NCBI GenBank assembly: GCA_030770425.1
Contig: JASJFT010000250.1
Span: 1 to 62,681, forward strand
DNA length: 62,681 nucleotides
Direction: 5' to 3'
Source: Darksidea phi
Taxonomy: Eukaryota > Ascomycota > Dothideomycetes > Pleosporales > Lentitheciaceae
Shown here: in pieces, positions 42,913 through 52,607 of the stretch
Layout of the letters: each line of letters begins with the position of its first letter
Position numbering within the stretch: the stretch's first letter is position 1
Position numbers and translations under genes: made by a program
The notes under the pieces: generated by a model
What the model was told of the DNA's origin: nothing
Databases searched by the model: none
What the model saw: the letters and a program-made list of their open reading frames with translations, nothing else

Positions 42913-43857
42913 ATGAATCCTCCCATTGAAGACTCCGTTATCCGTACAAGACAAAACCACTGGTTGCTTGGCTCCCTTTATGTCTGCGAGCTTGTTGTCA
43001 ACGTGCCCAACGACGCTGTAGTGAGTTGGGAAGCCGATGGAAATACATACTGTATTCGCAAGTCTTCCGCAGATGAAAAGAACTCGATGGTATTAGGTGA
43101 TTCGGAGAGCGATCGCTTTCACCACGCGGGCACCTCAGCAGCAGTTTGGAACATTGGAGGCACATTTGTCAAAGTCAAAGGCTGGCGCCACGGTATGCAA
43201 CTTGAGAGCGACACCATCCGATTTGTCAACAGCATATCTTCGATTCCGACACCTGAGATTGTCTTCTCATGGGTAGATGTTGACTGGGACCGTTCCTTTT
43301 TAGTTCTCAAAGCCTTGAAAGGACAGACACTGGATCAGGCATGGGAGTCACTTTCTGCCGATCGACGTATGCAAATTGCTGGCACGATTGCGCAATTTTG
43401 CAGAACACTGGCGTTATCAACGTCGGAAATGCTGATGACTGCAGATGGAAACGGAGTCCTAGAACCCTTCTTAGCAGCCCGCCCTCCGGACTCGGAACCT
43501 TCGTGGAAGCCCCAGCTTTTGGGACCCTATTCCTTCAGCCAACTACGGTCTTACCTTTCAGAATCTCCAATCTTCGAGGGCCATATAGAGCCGTTCTACT
43601 TCTATCATGCAGACCTTGGACCACCAAATATTATAGTGACAGAGGATGGAAGCGTTGTCGGAATCGTTGATTGGGAGTCTGCTGCATTCTATCCGATGTT
43701 CTGGCTAGGCACGAAGCCACTCGTCTCTGCTGGTTTTTCCCTTCACGGAGCAGAAAGGCGAGCTTGGGCAGTTCTGTTGGCAAGTGCATTAGAACGAGAA
43801 GGACTTAGGTCAGATATGGAAATGTATCAGGCATGGAAAAGGGCAGTTGGAAAATAA
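42913..43857 (+). CDS. APH-fold phosphotransferase-like protein
   Basis: Intronless, 314 residues from ATG 42913 (MNPPIEDSVIRTRQNHWLLG). The N-terminal part varies from family norm. The N-lobe has GGTFVKVKGW, the substrate and hinge part SFLVLKALKGQTLDQAW, the catalytic loop FYFYHADLGPPNIIV (~232) and GIVDWESAAFYPMFW (~252). HAD..PPN with DWE is the canonical APH set, so activity is plausible. Substrate unknown. It is intact and has no paralogue among the other APH genes in the window at readable identity. Confidence 0.88.
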   Translation: MNPPIEDSVIRTRQNHWLLGSLYVCELVVNVPNDAVVSWEADGNTYCIRKSSADEKNSMVLGDSESDRFHHAGTSAAVWNIGGTFVKVKGWRHGMQLESDTIRFVNSISSIPTPEIVFSWVDVDWDRSFLVLKALKGQTLDQAWESLSADRRMQIAGTIAQFCRTLALSTSEMLMTADGNGVLEPFLAARPPDSEPSWKPQLLGPYSFSQLRSYLSESPIFEGHIEPFYFYHADLGPPNIIVTEDGSVVGIVDWESAAFYPMFWLGTKPLVSAGFSLHGAERRAWAVLLASALEREGLRSDMEMYQAWKRAVGK

Positions 43858-43978
43858 TTCATTTTAGAGCCAATTCATACAGTCTTCCATCACTTGTGCC
43901 AATTCCGATTAAGCCTAAAATAGTAGGACTTAGCATTACAGTAACCATGCTTGTAATGGTTACCGTACCGCTTGGTGC

Positions 43979-44104
43979 TTACTGAGTACCCCCAGTAAGA
44001 ACTGCTCCGCACTTCTCGCATTTTTCTGCACCAGATATGTTGTTGAACTTGCAATCGGGGCAAGTCTCATAGTTGATAGGTTCGCCAGCGATTGTTGTGG
44101 CCAT
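43979..44104 (-). CDS. 41-residue zinc-ribbon-like protein
   Basis: A short complete frame, ATG 44104 to TAA 43979, in good context (TTCACCATGG). It encodes a protein with two CxxC pairs, CPDC and CEKC, spaced 14 residues apart around KFNNISGAEK, and a short Gly/Thr tail. The spacing is that of a rubredoxin-like/zinc-ribbon knuckle pair. Upstream on the same strand there is a GTAAGC...TTTTAAG segment (near 44161-44115), a likely 5'-UTR intron with a TATTAAT-like branch region, which supports real transcription. Function unknown. It would fall below many gene-calling length limits. Confidence 0.65.
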   Translation of the reverse strand: MATTIAGEPINYETCPDCKFNNISGAEKCEKCGAVLTGGTQ

Positions 44105-44760
44105 GGTGAATAATCTTAAAATATTAATAGAAATAGGACTTCACAAAGAGGATCTGCTTACGTAGCTCTCTTAATTTCAGGTTGTGAGGACGGTGCGGCA
44201 AACGAGAATTCGAGATGCTTCTTACGATGAGAAGGAAATCGCCTCCTGTTTTATATTTGGCATGAGATAGCACTAGAATTCATTCCGGTGAATCGTGCCA
44301 CATTGAACTATTGGAATACGGAGCCTAGTCACCGCCAAGCCTTTTACCTCGGCTCCGTGAACCATCCCCATCACTCTTGAGGTTCAGATTGATGCCCAAC
44401 GGGCAGGGGTCGAGTACAATGCAATATTGAATGAGACCAAGGTGTCGTCCTCAGATTGCCTCTATCACGTGCGTAAACTCGTCGTCTTGCTGTTGGCACG
44501 ACGACGAGGCCACTGCCCGTACGCACAGACTAAGTGCCTACCATAAAGGGGACACTTCGTGCGAGCACCTTTAAGACAGATTTGAATATACTTGTTTTGC
44601 TTTCGCACCCTTTTAGGTTTCTTCGTACGTACGTACACCATCTGGTCTATCTCTAGATCAAAACCCTATCGATCATCTTCAATGATTGAAGGATAGGCCA
44701 TTCAACACATATAAAAATTAAGTATGTATACAGACTCTGGATTGGTATGAAGCTAAAGTA
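44105..44760. other. Gap; likely 5' UTR and promoter of the zinc-ribbon gene, then AT-rich DNA
   Basis: No gene seen other than the proposed 5'-UTR intron near 44115-44161. Confidence 0.4.
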
Positions 44761-45430
44761 CCTCGGATATGTCCCAGCACGATGGGCGTTCTATCACGCA
44801 GAGGGGGTGGTTAAGCTATACGGGTCGCATTGGCAGGGACCGCTTGTCCGCACACCTGCACCGCCCTCGTCCCCCGCAGCTCCAGCGCCACTCGCTCCAA
44901 ATTCCTGCCCCGAACTTTGTATTCTGTACAAGTGAAGGCCGCCGTGCATGCCAGTCCGCTACGGGTGACGTCGTGTAGCTGCTATGGACGCCTCCCTACG
45001 CACTCTATCTTCGAACTTAGTGGGATAAAGAGGATGGTCTTAGGCGGCATGCCGACGGAGTTAAAGTCCTTGGTTGATTCTGCCGCAAGAGCAATATTGG
45101 CTAGCGGCGTGAAGTAAAGGGTAGTGTTGCCTAAGATACGATAGCCTGGGTACGCCTGATTAAGGATAGTATCGAGAGCTCTTTACGTTGACCCATTGAC
45201 TAGCTTTAAGCCTAGATAGGTGTTTCTCTTAGTAACGACTGGTGTACCTAGGACGAACATAAATATAGACAGCACAGGCACGCTACTATCGTCGCCGTAT
45301 ATTGGTAGAAAATAAGTCGCTACGTTTAGCCTCGCTAGGAGTGAGCACTGCACAGCTAGCAGGGACATCGTGGGTGCCGCGAGGTCTCCACTCTCTCCCC
45401 TTCGTTCCTCAAGGCTCCTTTGGCAACCGG
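44761..45430 (-). pseudogene. Helitron/Pif1-type helicase C-terminal relic
   Basis: Minus strand. Consecutive pieces are LGTPVVTKRNTYLGLKLVNG, stop, RALDTILNQAYPGYRI, LYFTPLANIALAAESTKD, VGMPPKTILFIPLS, then after a frame change SGLACTAAFTCTEYKVRGRN and ERVALELRGTRAVQVCGQAV, and CDPYSL. These follow the C-terminal order of fungal Helitron-encoded Pif1-like helicases (TPVVV.QNTHQGLKLVNGA, TDYKVQG.TLERVALELRG). Stops and shifts show decay. The Rep domain and ends are not seen. Confidence 0.75.
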
Positions 45431-46162
45431 TGCTGGGCTCCCGGTTGCGCTTTCCTGTTTGGGTAGGTGGGGGTAGAAATAGCGCTGGAATTTGTTTCAA
45501 TTTTAACTATACGATGGTCATTATGTCAGTATTTTAGTGCTAGCAAATATCGTTAGGGCCATCCCGTTACGCTAGGGGCTTTTTAGGCATCTTCTCTTTT
45601 GCCCCGCCAACATCCTCACTAATGTCATCCATAGTCTTCCGCCGCATCGAAATACTCTCCTCCGCCGTCTACGCGACATTCTCAACCCTCCCTTTGTTCC
45701 TTCTAACGTCCATCCCGGGGTCGCGAGACGCACAGTGTGGCGAGACACACCACAGGTACTTTAAGATTAAACAACTCTTATATTCTTAGCGCGTTGAAAT
45801 TTCCTAAAGTCTCTTAATAATAAATTTTTTAAGCCTACTTTAGACTGCTCTCGCCCTTGTGTATACAAAAATTACAGTAGCGTTAATGCCTTCGCGCCTG
45901 ATCAAGTAGAGCCTTCTCCTATGCATAAATATAGGCCTACACCATGCAGCACGATCATCGACCCCTATTCGCCTCTAAGACTGATAGATTGCTCACGCTT
46001 CTCAGTGCACCGCGATAGTAAGAAGTCATCCCCGCCCTTGTGGCGATTGTGGCGCGCATATTCATGCTTGATTGCCACCCTGGTCGGTACTTCGAATCAA
46101 AGCCGTTTCCTAATCCGGCTAGTACGAGATCGATCCCGCGATCTCACATGATGACTGCGGTG
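45431..46162. other. Gap between helicase relic and MITE copy 2
   Basis: AT-shifted DNA with short frames only. A 50-codon frame near 45622 starts MSSIVFRRIEILSSAVYATF, without further support. Confidence 0.35.
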
Positions 46163-46416
46163 TACTGTGGTACCCGGCATAAGTGGTGTACATGGCCCGC
46201 GCCGACAGGGGTCTTTACAAGGGAGCCTCTAGCGACAACTACACCATAGAATTTTTTTAAAACATGCCCTGGAGAGAGATTTTAGAGGAGATTCTAATGC
46301 ACTACATAGCAATTAATTATTAGATGTGGTTGTGGGCAAATGCTGATTTTCGGTAGGTTACAGACCCCTGTCGGTGCGCGGGCCATGTACACTACTTATG
46401 CCGGGTACCTACAGTA
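46163..46416 (-). mobile_element. 250-bp MITE, copy 2, inverted
   Basis: 46165-46414, the reverse complement of the element at 25102-25351, with the same ends (CTGTGGTACCCGGCATAAGT at left) and TA on both flanks. It shows a few substitutions, a 2-bp deletion in the left arm (CGCGCCGACAGG) and one extra base in the right arm. Copy 1 has near-perfect arms; this one has drifted. Confidence 0.95.
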
Positions 46417-47169
46417 ACGTTATTTTAATTTCACGTCAAGTCACATTTGGGTGTGAGACGATTTTGTAGATCTTGGGTGACTCTATGGAGTTGCGTTTGA
46501 GGCGTTCGAACGTTGTCTGGAGAGAGCAGCCCATATTGTTGCCACCTTTCGAGGTAAATAGGTCCTTGAGGGGGAGGTTAGTGGGTGAGAGGATAAGGCG
46601 ATGGGTCGGTCGCCCTTACCTTTACGTGAGCTAAAAGTGGCAGCTACGAGCGTACTCATCTTGACGCGAAAGGAGCGCAGGCGCGCGAAGAAGGAAAGCG
46701 CGTGGGGGTGTATATTACTCCACTGTGAGTCCAAGTTTGCCCACAGCAACCGAGGAACATATACTATAGCTAAAATCCATACCTCTACCTTCGGGGGAGG
46801 GCTCAATGTACGGACATTATGCTCATTAAGATGTTTCAAGGTGCTCTAGTGCGGAACGGTGGTGCCGCGGGAAGTAGCTTCCTTCAGGTGAGACATGCAT
46901 TCGCGGAAGAGGCGGGCGTGCCCTCAAAGGATGAGGCCTGCGCATGAACACATTCAAGCGGTCGCTTGCGATCGCCGTGGTGGGGAGCAGGACTATTAGC
47001 TAATGAAGATGTCTGGAGGTTTCGCCGTTTAACAACGTGTTTGATGGCTCGTTTAATGTCAGCGCCGCGAGGAGACAACTTCATCAAATATGGAATATGT
47101 AGATATAGATATAGGTGCGGGAGGGCTAAGCGTACACGCGCGTAGCAAGCCATACGTACGAGGCATACG
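46417..47169. other. Gap right of MITE copy 2
   Basis: Overlapping frames on both strands at 46483-47279 without motif. I see no gene; part is the 3' flank of the next minus-strand kinase. Confidence 0.35.
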
Positions 47170-48696
47170 TTACAGTGTGATAGCCGAAGGTTTAGTACCG
47201 GATTGAGTCCGCCCTTTCCCCAAGATCGTAGCGCTTTCCACCATAGCCGCTGTCTCCGCCGCAAGATCTGTGGCAACAATCCTCTTCATTGGATTTGGTT
47301 CCAACATCCATAGCAAAAGCTTCGCATATATTTGCTGTAAAGGGATCTGGTCCTTTACAAGCTCAACCTTCGCAAGCCAATCCATCATTTCACCCCGTGC
47401 TCTTTCCTTCCGTCTACTCTCAGTCTCACGCGCTATATCGCGGATCCACCAGCCACTCTGCTCCGGACACTGTATCTGTCCAAAAACATATAACATAACA
47501 ATACCCAATGCCCAGATATCTGCAGGGAAGCTCCTCTCGTTTTTCCGGAGTAGTTCTGGTGGTATGTAACGTGGTGTGCCGCCGTAGATAACACGCGAAC
47601 TTATAGGGGTGCACCACGCACTGCCAAAGTCACAGAGTACAGCTTTGCCGGCATTCTCCGCAAGCAGTATGTTCTCGGCTTTAATATCCATGTGAATAAT
47701 GCCCTTGCTGTGCACGTATTTAAGCGCGCTGGCAATGTCGCGCCAGATGCGGTACTGTGCTGGTCCCTTAAGGTTGCAGGTACCCGCAGCATTCCGGTGT
47801 TTGGATAGGTCTTGGCCAACGTAAGTAATAATAAAAGACAGATCTAGGGCATTGGCGTTAATAAGATGCGGTAGATTGGCGTGTTGAAGAGTCTTGAAGA
47901 AGCCATGCTCGCGCTGCCACGTACGGGCTGCAGAGGCAATGTTCTTTCCACGCAGCATCTTCCTAACGGCGACGATGGTGCCGTTTTGGCGGATGTTGGT
48001 GACGAGGGTGGAGTCCGTTTCGTGAATGGTTTCGGATAGTATGAACGGGCCGCTACGCGCCGGCTCAGCGAATTCGGGAGTAGGGGCGGGAAGCTTTTGC
48101 GCATTCCCTTCGAACGATCGCCATTCCTCGGTCGCCGCCGATAGATCTGGCACTGGATATTGCAGCAGCGGAGTGTACTGCTCATTATCTGATTGCTTGC
48201 GACCTGGGTGCTCATAATCTGGCGGAAAGACGAGACGAAAGCGATGGATTTTGGTGAATTCAACAATCCAGGTCAGAGTATTACTAGTGGATAGGAAGAC
48301 CGACTGACCCCGATTAGCCGTAAGTTTGTCGGAAGCGTCAGACTCGGACGTTGCAACAAAGGGAGAAAATGGCGCATTGCTCCAGAACTCTGCACCCTTT
48401 CGGTCGGGATCTGGAAAGATGGAGCCGTGATAGGTATTAATATACACGCATTCGTTGTCATCCAGGCCTTCTGGGACTTGTAGAACTAGAGTGGGTGAAA
48501 TTTCCTCCCTTCCGATGGTAAACTCTGTGACATCACTGTATTGCCGAAGCATGATTGGCGGGGCATCGTCTGTGCTGTTAAGGTTGGTTCTTTCGGCGTG
48601 TTTCCGGGCGGTAAGCCTTGCCGCTGCGGTTAACGGGTGTAGGATGATGCGGTCCTCGAAGTCCACCTCCTGGCATGGTGCATTCTCCATCGTCAT
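47170..48696 (-). CDS. Protein kinase with long beta-rich N-terminal region
   Basis: Intronless, 508 residues from ATG 48696 (MTMENAPCQEVDFEDRIILH). About 220 N-terminal residues precede the kinase and include TLVLQVPEGLDDNE, WIVEFTKIHRFRLVFPPDY and a Pro/Glu linker. The kinase has IVAVRKMLRGKNI with the Lys, IIHMDIKAENILL (~335), AVLCDFGSAWC (~354), YGGTPRYIPPELL and DIWALGIVMLYVFGQ. HMDxK, DFG and PPE are all intact, so this should be an active Ser/Thr kinase. The layout is like the shorter kinase at 40582-41823. It is transcribed divergently from the gene at 48913, from a 216-bp gap. Confidence 0.9.
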   Translation of the reverse strand: MTMENAPCQEVDFEDRIILHPLTAAARLTARKHAERTNLNSTDDAPPIMLRQYSDVTEFTIGREEISPTLVLQVPEGLDDNECVYINTYHGSIFPDPDRKGAEFWSNAPFSPFVATSESDASDKLTANRGQSVFLSTSNTLTWIVEFTKIHRFRLVFPPDYEHPGRKQSDNEQYTPLLQYPVPDLSAATEEWRSFEGNAQKLPAPTPEFAEPARSGPFILSETIHETDSTLVTNIRQNGTIVAVRKMLRGKNIASAARTWQREHGFFKTLQHANLPHLINANALDLSFIITYVGQDLSKHRNAAGTCNLKGPAQYRIWRDIASALKYVHSKGIIHMDIKAENILLAENAGKAVLCDFGSAWCTPISSRVIYGGTPRYIPPELLRKNERSFPADIWALGIVMLYVFGQIQCPEQSGWWIRDIARETESRRKERARGEMMDWLAKVELVKDQIPLQQIYAKLLLWMLEPNPMKRIVATDLAAETAAMVESATILGKGRTQSGTKPSAITL

Positions 48697-48912
48697 CAGT
48701 CGTCGGTGTCGAAGTAGGATGGTAGGAGACGCGACGGACGTGACGTAGTTTGGTTATCGCTAATTGGGTGCTGCATCGCCAGGCCATATTTCGTATTAAT
48801 AAGATGACTGCGCGCCGTACTCCACACCACCATACCACCACCCATCATCTCCATCACCAGCATCACGACCATTGCAATTGCATCTCCACAAATCCCGTCT
48901 ACGATACCCGAA
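48697..48912. promoter_or_regulatory. Compact divergent promoter
   Basis: 216 bp between the ATG of the minus-strand kinase and the ATG of the plus-strand gene. It contains ACCACCAT-type repeats and CA-rich pyrimidine tracts, but no factor site I can name. Co-regulation is inferred from position only. Confidence 0.45.
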
Positions 48913-49599
48913 ATGCCTGCTGCCCCCGCGCCACCGTCAGTGTCGTCTTCACCGCCGCCGCCGCCGCCTACACAGCGGACACCCTATATCGTTCCCTACC
49001 GCGAAGCCCTCCTCGACAGACTTGCGCAGTCGCACAACCAGCGCCAGATCCCCATCCTCTACCCAGACCAATTTGATACGCTCGTCGAGTCTATAATTGA
49101 TGAGGAGCCTGGGCTGTCAGAGGCAGACATCGCAATCCGCGTGCAGCAAGCGGTGGATGCGCGCGCCGGAGACGCCGAGATACGCATGCACGATGCAAAG
49201 GATATATTAGTTAATCCTAATGCACCGCGTCAGATTCGCGATCTGCTTGACTGTGTTCAGCAAGTAACCTTTATTGGGCATGCCGAATATCTCATGCAGA
49301 CGCTGTCTCTCCTCTGCCAGCTCATGATGAAGCCGGCAGACTCACATCTCGCCCGACTGACTCTGCCGCTTGCTGCCGATGCATCCTCCGAAGCGCTGTC
49401 ATTCGACTCGCCCTCAAATGCCTCAATCGTCCCCTCGTCGCAATCATCTACCTCATCAAGAAGCCCACACTCGGGCCGGAGCGGTAGCGGCAGCGGCAGC
49501 TACAGCGCATCGGCGAGAGTTAGACGGAAAAAGCGCGCCGAGTCAAATATACCGGTGCGGCGGAGCGGGCGGATTAAGAGGAGGCCGCAAAGAGGGTAA
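48913..49599 (+). CDS. Unrecognised protein with basic AT-hook-like tail
   Basis: Intronless, 228 residues from ATG 48913. The Pro-rich N-terminus (MPAAPAPPSVSSSPPPPPPT) is followed by a helical middle (YPDQFDTLVESIIDEEPGLS, AKDILVNPNAPRQIRDLLDC, QTLSLLCQLMMKPADSH). A Ser/Gly-rich linker leads to a strongly basic tail with VRRSGRIKRRPQRG, an AT-hook-like or nuclear-localisation element. The linker is rich in SxxS sites that a kinase could use. It is transcribed divergently from the kinase. No family recognised; the long helical core argues for a real protein. Confidence 0.7.
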   Translation: MPAAPAPPSVSSSPPPPPPTQRTPYIVPYREALLDRLAQSHNQRQIPILYPDQFDTLVESIIDEEPGLSEADIAIRVQQAVDARAGDAEIRMHDAKDILVNPNAPRQIRDLLDCVQQVTFIGHAEYLMQTLSLLCQLMMKPADSHLARLTLPLAADASSEALSFDSPSNASIVPSSQSSTSSRSPHSGRSGSGSGSYSASARVRRKKRAESNIPVRRSGRIKRRPQRG

Positions 49600-50221
49600 T
49601 ATCTAAATAGTGGGGGATTGGGCAGGATGTGTTATGAGGCGTGGGTAGTGGCTGTTTCTCGTTGTATATATTTATAAACTATTATCTTCCTTTCTCGTCC
49701 TGAATCCCGTCATCTCCCTCCTTTTAAAAAGCGGCAGTATGTCCTAATAATTCCATCTTGATTTTAACAACTGTCGTTTACCACCCATATGTTCACTCTG
49801 CATTATCTGTCACGTTCTGATATAATTTTGAGATAAAGAAGCGCCCATTATTGCGGTTTTTTGTGGCCCATAGAGGTATATGAAGCGCGAGCCGCAACAG
49901 GTTCGGTTCCTAAACTAAATATTCTGAACTGACAACTTTACAACTAGCGCTTTATTCAAAGGCCATTAATATTCGAGTACAAAGCTTCTTCGTTAGTGCA
50001 TGTTTTAGTAAAGTCTCGACAGCCAGCTTGAGGGCATAACCCTTGCTTTGCGTAAGCTTCGTTGATGACGTGGTCTGTTAACGGTCTGCTAGCGACGCTC
50101 GATCTATCCATCTGCCTTATCGTTTCCGCCGCAAGTAGCACTTTAGCTGTATGCTACCAGCCTCGGAAAGAGTATTTTAACATTTTGCTTCCTTATAGGT
50201 TCGGTAACCCAGCAAGTTGCC
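49600..50221. other. Gap, AT-rich
   Basis: No supported gene. A minus frame at 49956-50141 has three Cys (LCPQAGCRDFTKTC) but no further support. Confidence 0.4.
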
Positions 50222-50700
50222 ATGCCGGGGCTAGCTGATGATCTGATTGATTTGGGAGCTATGTTGAAGAGGGCCTGGACGTTAGGCGGTTCTACTGCTG
50301 GGTTGATACCGTCAGTTAATGGATATCAATTACACAGTACGACGCACCGATATAATCAATCCACTCGCCATAACCGTATAATTAGGGTTAAGCTTCAAAA
50401 AGAGACGTTCCGCGCATATAAAAACTTATGGAAGCGTCTCCTCTGCTTTGTCTACCGAACCAGCCAGCATAGCCATCGAGTACCGCTACCCCACAAATTC
50501 ACGAATGCCCAGCTTTTCCATCTCGATCGAACAATGTCCCTATCCTCCAGCAAGTAGGGGCTGAAGGAGATGCACAGATTACGGAGCTGGACCGCGGAAT
50601 CCAGGCGGATGGTCCGAACGTCCCGGTTGAGGAGGAGCGCCTACAGCTCTAGATGTATCTATATAGAGCTCTCTTCCTTTTGTCCAAACACTTGCCCGAA
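50222..50700 (+). pseudogene. Fragment of a repeat-associated fungal protein (DUF3505-like)
   Basis: The frame encodes LGGSTAGLIPSVNGYQLHST, then ETFRAYKNLWKRLLCFVYRT and HKFTNAQLFHLDRT, and beyond a stop in another frame GDAQITELDRGIQADG. The order RYxxxWKRxLCFVxRT, ...LTxAQxxxLD and a following acidic helix is what I know from DUF3505-type proteins that accompany repeats in Pezizomycotina. Stops break it, and the following DNA is the inverted-repeat element. The family call is an inference. Confidence 0.4.
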
Positions 50701-50716
50701 TCATCCCTAACTCCAA

Positions 50717-51121
50717 CACTACGGTTCCAGTCCCCCCTAACTTAGGGGGGCCCAGCGGGGCCCTAATTTTAAGATTTTTTTTTAAAGGTAGTAAAATATT
50801 TAAAAAAAAAATTAATTTCTTATATTACTTTATATACTATCTAAAGCCCTCACGATTAGTCGACTAATCGTGAGGGCTCTAGATAGTATATAAAGATCTA
50901 ATACTATACCCCGATTCTTAATAAGGCTATCCTAATTAAGGATAGAGACGCCCTTATTAAATAGAGACGTCCTTATTAAGAATAAGGATATAGTACTATA
51001 GTATATATAATATTATTATAGAAATTCTAGAATTAGGGGGGCCAGCACCCCTAATTAGGGCCCCGCCGGACCCTAATTTAGGGGTGCCCCCCCATATTAG
51101 GGGTGCTCGGAACCGTAGTGT
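50717..51121. mobile_element. ~405-bp inverted-repeat element with central palindrome
   Basis: Ends are ACACTACGGTTCC and GGAACCGTAGTGT, followed inwards by C-rich/G-rich CCCCTAA/TTAGGGG tracts in inverted arrangement. The centre has a near-perfect 34-bp by 34-bp palindrome (50828-50895, one mismatch), whose core is GATTAGTCGACTAATC. AT-rich flanks and lack of coding fit a fold-back MITE. Clear target-site duplication was not seen. Confidence 0.7.
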
Positions 51122-51296
51122 GGGCGACGAACCACTAGAATTTGACCAGTTGAGGCGAATCAAGTACTCCAAATGCAGAAGATACGGCCGAGAGAGGCAG
51201 CATCAATTGGTTAGAGGCGTCGGTTATAAAATGAGAACATGCATATATATATCAGGGTCGAAGATATAGGCCATGTATCGTCGCCAAAAGCCAGTA

Positions 51297-51810
51297 ACGT
51301 GTTCCATCAGTTAAGCTGCGCACCCCAAAACTCACCAAAGGTTCACCTTAACATCTCTCAACCACGCCTTGATGAGAAGATTCAATACCTTGAATAAAGC
51401 TGTCTATGCATGTTTCAAGACCCTTACTAGAATGAGAAAGTCATTCCTTCATTAGATCTACGTTGGAGAACAAGTGTTGCGCCGGAACGCACCCCTGTAC
51501 GTTCCTATCCCTCTCTACTCACCTGTATATAGGGGGGCCTTGCCCTCTCCTCTACATACTCTACACAGGGACCTCAATATACTCAATTCTCAGCTTCACA
51601 ACAAGTAAGTTAACAATGCAATGTTTGGGGGCCAAAATCTTGATATCTTGGTCACCGACAACTCTGTTGGTCTAAGAATCTCACAAGAATTTTAAACCTT
51701 GTATTGAAGGTCAAGAGTTGACTTCTATAACTTATAATCAAGGCATTGTTGAGATATCAAGGTACGGTCTTGGTGAGTTTTGGGGTGCGCAGCTTACTGA
51801 TGGAACACGT
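51297..51810. mobile_element. 514-bp element with ~80-bp terminal inverted repeats
   Basis: It begins ACGTGTTCCATCAGTTAAGC and ends with the inverse (one-base gap), with similarity going on for about 80 bp. The interior has a TATA-like TGTATATAGG, followed by CTCTACACAGGG, reminiscent of a promoter. It lies 28 bp from the stop codon that ends a truncated kinase. Target-site duplication is unclear. It could be a MITE or the remnant of a larger TIR element. Confidence 0.7.
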
Positions 51811-51838
51811 TTACTTTAACGTGTGTATAGAATTGTTT

Positions 51839-52318
51839 TTACTCAAAGTCAAAGTACGGATGTCGATCTAGAACGAGGCCGATAATACGGCCCCTTCTGA
51901 TGATGCTACTATGACATCGGATGATATTAGGGTGTGGATTACGTCGCAGGATCTCTAATATCTCAGCTTCCTGGAGAAGTAGTTTCGGCAATGCGCCTGT
52001 ACCCGCGAACGCGTTATAGCCCCCTACTTTGGGGCCCTTAACGAAGACGTTGCCGTCAATCGAAACCGAAGCACTCGTGATATGCGATGGAGGCTCGGGA
52101 TATACATCTTCATCCGGAATAAACTTCAGGCTGTCCGTCATGTCCTTTGGGCTCAAGTCCTTAATTCTGATCGGAGCCTGACCAATCCAGACGTGGTAAT
52201 CGTGGGTTATGACGGCGAACCGGGAAAATGTGTAAGAGCCATCGTCTACTATGGAGGACACTTCCCCGAGATAACACAGGTCTCGGAAGGACTCCACTTG
52301 AGGCGGCTGATTGTGCAT
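51839..52318 (-). pseudogene. Truncated protein kinase (N-terminal half)
   Basis: Minus strand, ATG 52318 (MHNQPPQVESFRDLCYLGEV), 159 codons. The N-terminal domain (FSRFAVITHDYHVWIGQAPI, LKFIPDEDVYPEPPSHITSA) is followed by a kinase N-lobe (VFVKGPKVGGY with Lys), AEILEILRRNPHPNIIRCHS and the hinge GLVLDRHPY, where it stops. Hinge-to-catalytic-loop and C-lobe are missing, and the 514-bp element begins 28 bp further on. No matching C-lobe is found beyond the element, so this is a deletion or insertion breakpoint. Confidence 0.75.
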
Positions 52319-52607
52319 GCCTCGAAAATGAAAGCTCCTAGTTGACTAGGCCACGCAGAGACGCTCGTGAGTTGACTCTAGGGCGGAATTTTGCGGATGC
52401 TTCTTGTAAGGTGTTAGTAGTCGTCAAACAAAGTGCAGTATACGACATAGTAGAGAAGGGTCTAGCTACCAAGACGGCACAATCCTCTTCCTATTCAAAC
52501 GACGATACGAAATTACATGGAATGCGGCATGTGAAAGTTGTGGAGGACGAACGCTGAGATGTTTTGGGCGCGCGACGTTGGAGCACGCCAAGGCCAGCTG
52601 GAAAAGT

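Noticed and set aside
44747..45117. Plus-strand frames over 60 codons
   Set aside because: Antisense to the Helitron-helicase relic.
51297..51810. Solo LTR (ends TGTTCC...GGAACA, internal TATA)
   Set aside because: The ~80-bp inverted arms and lack of a matching 5-bp duplication fit a TIR element better; left open in the feature note.
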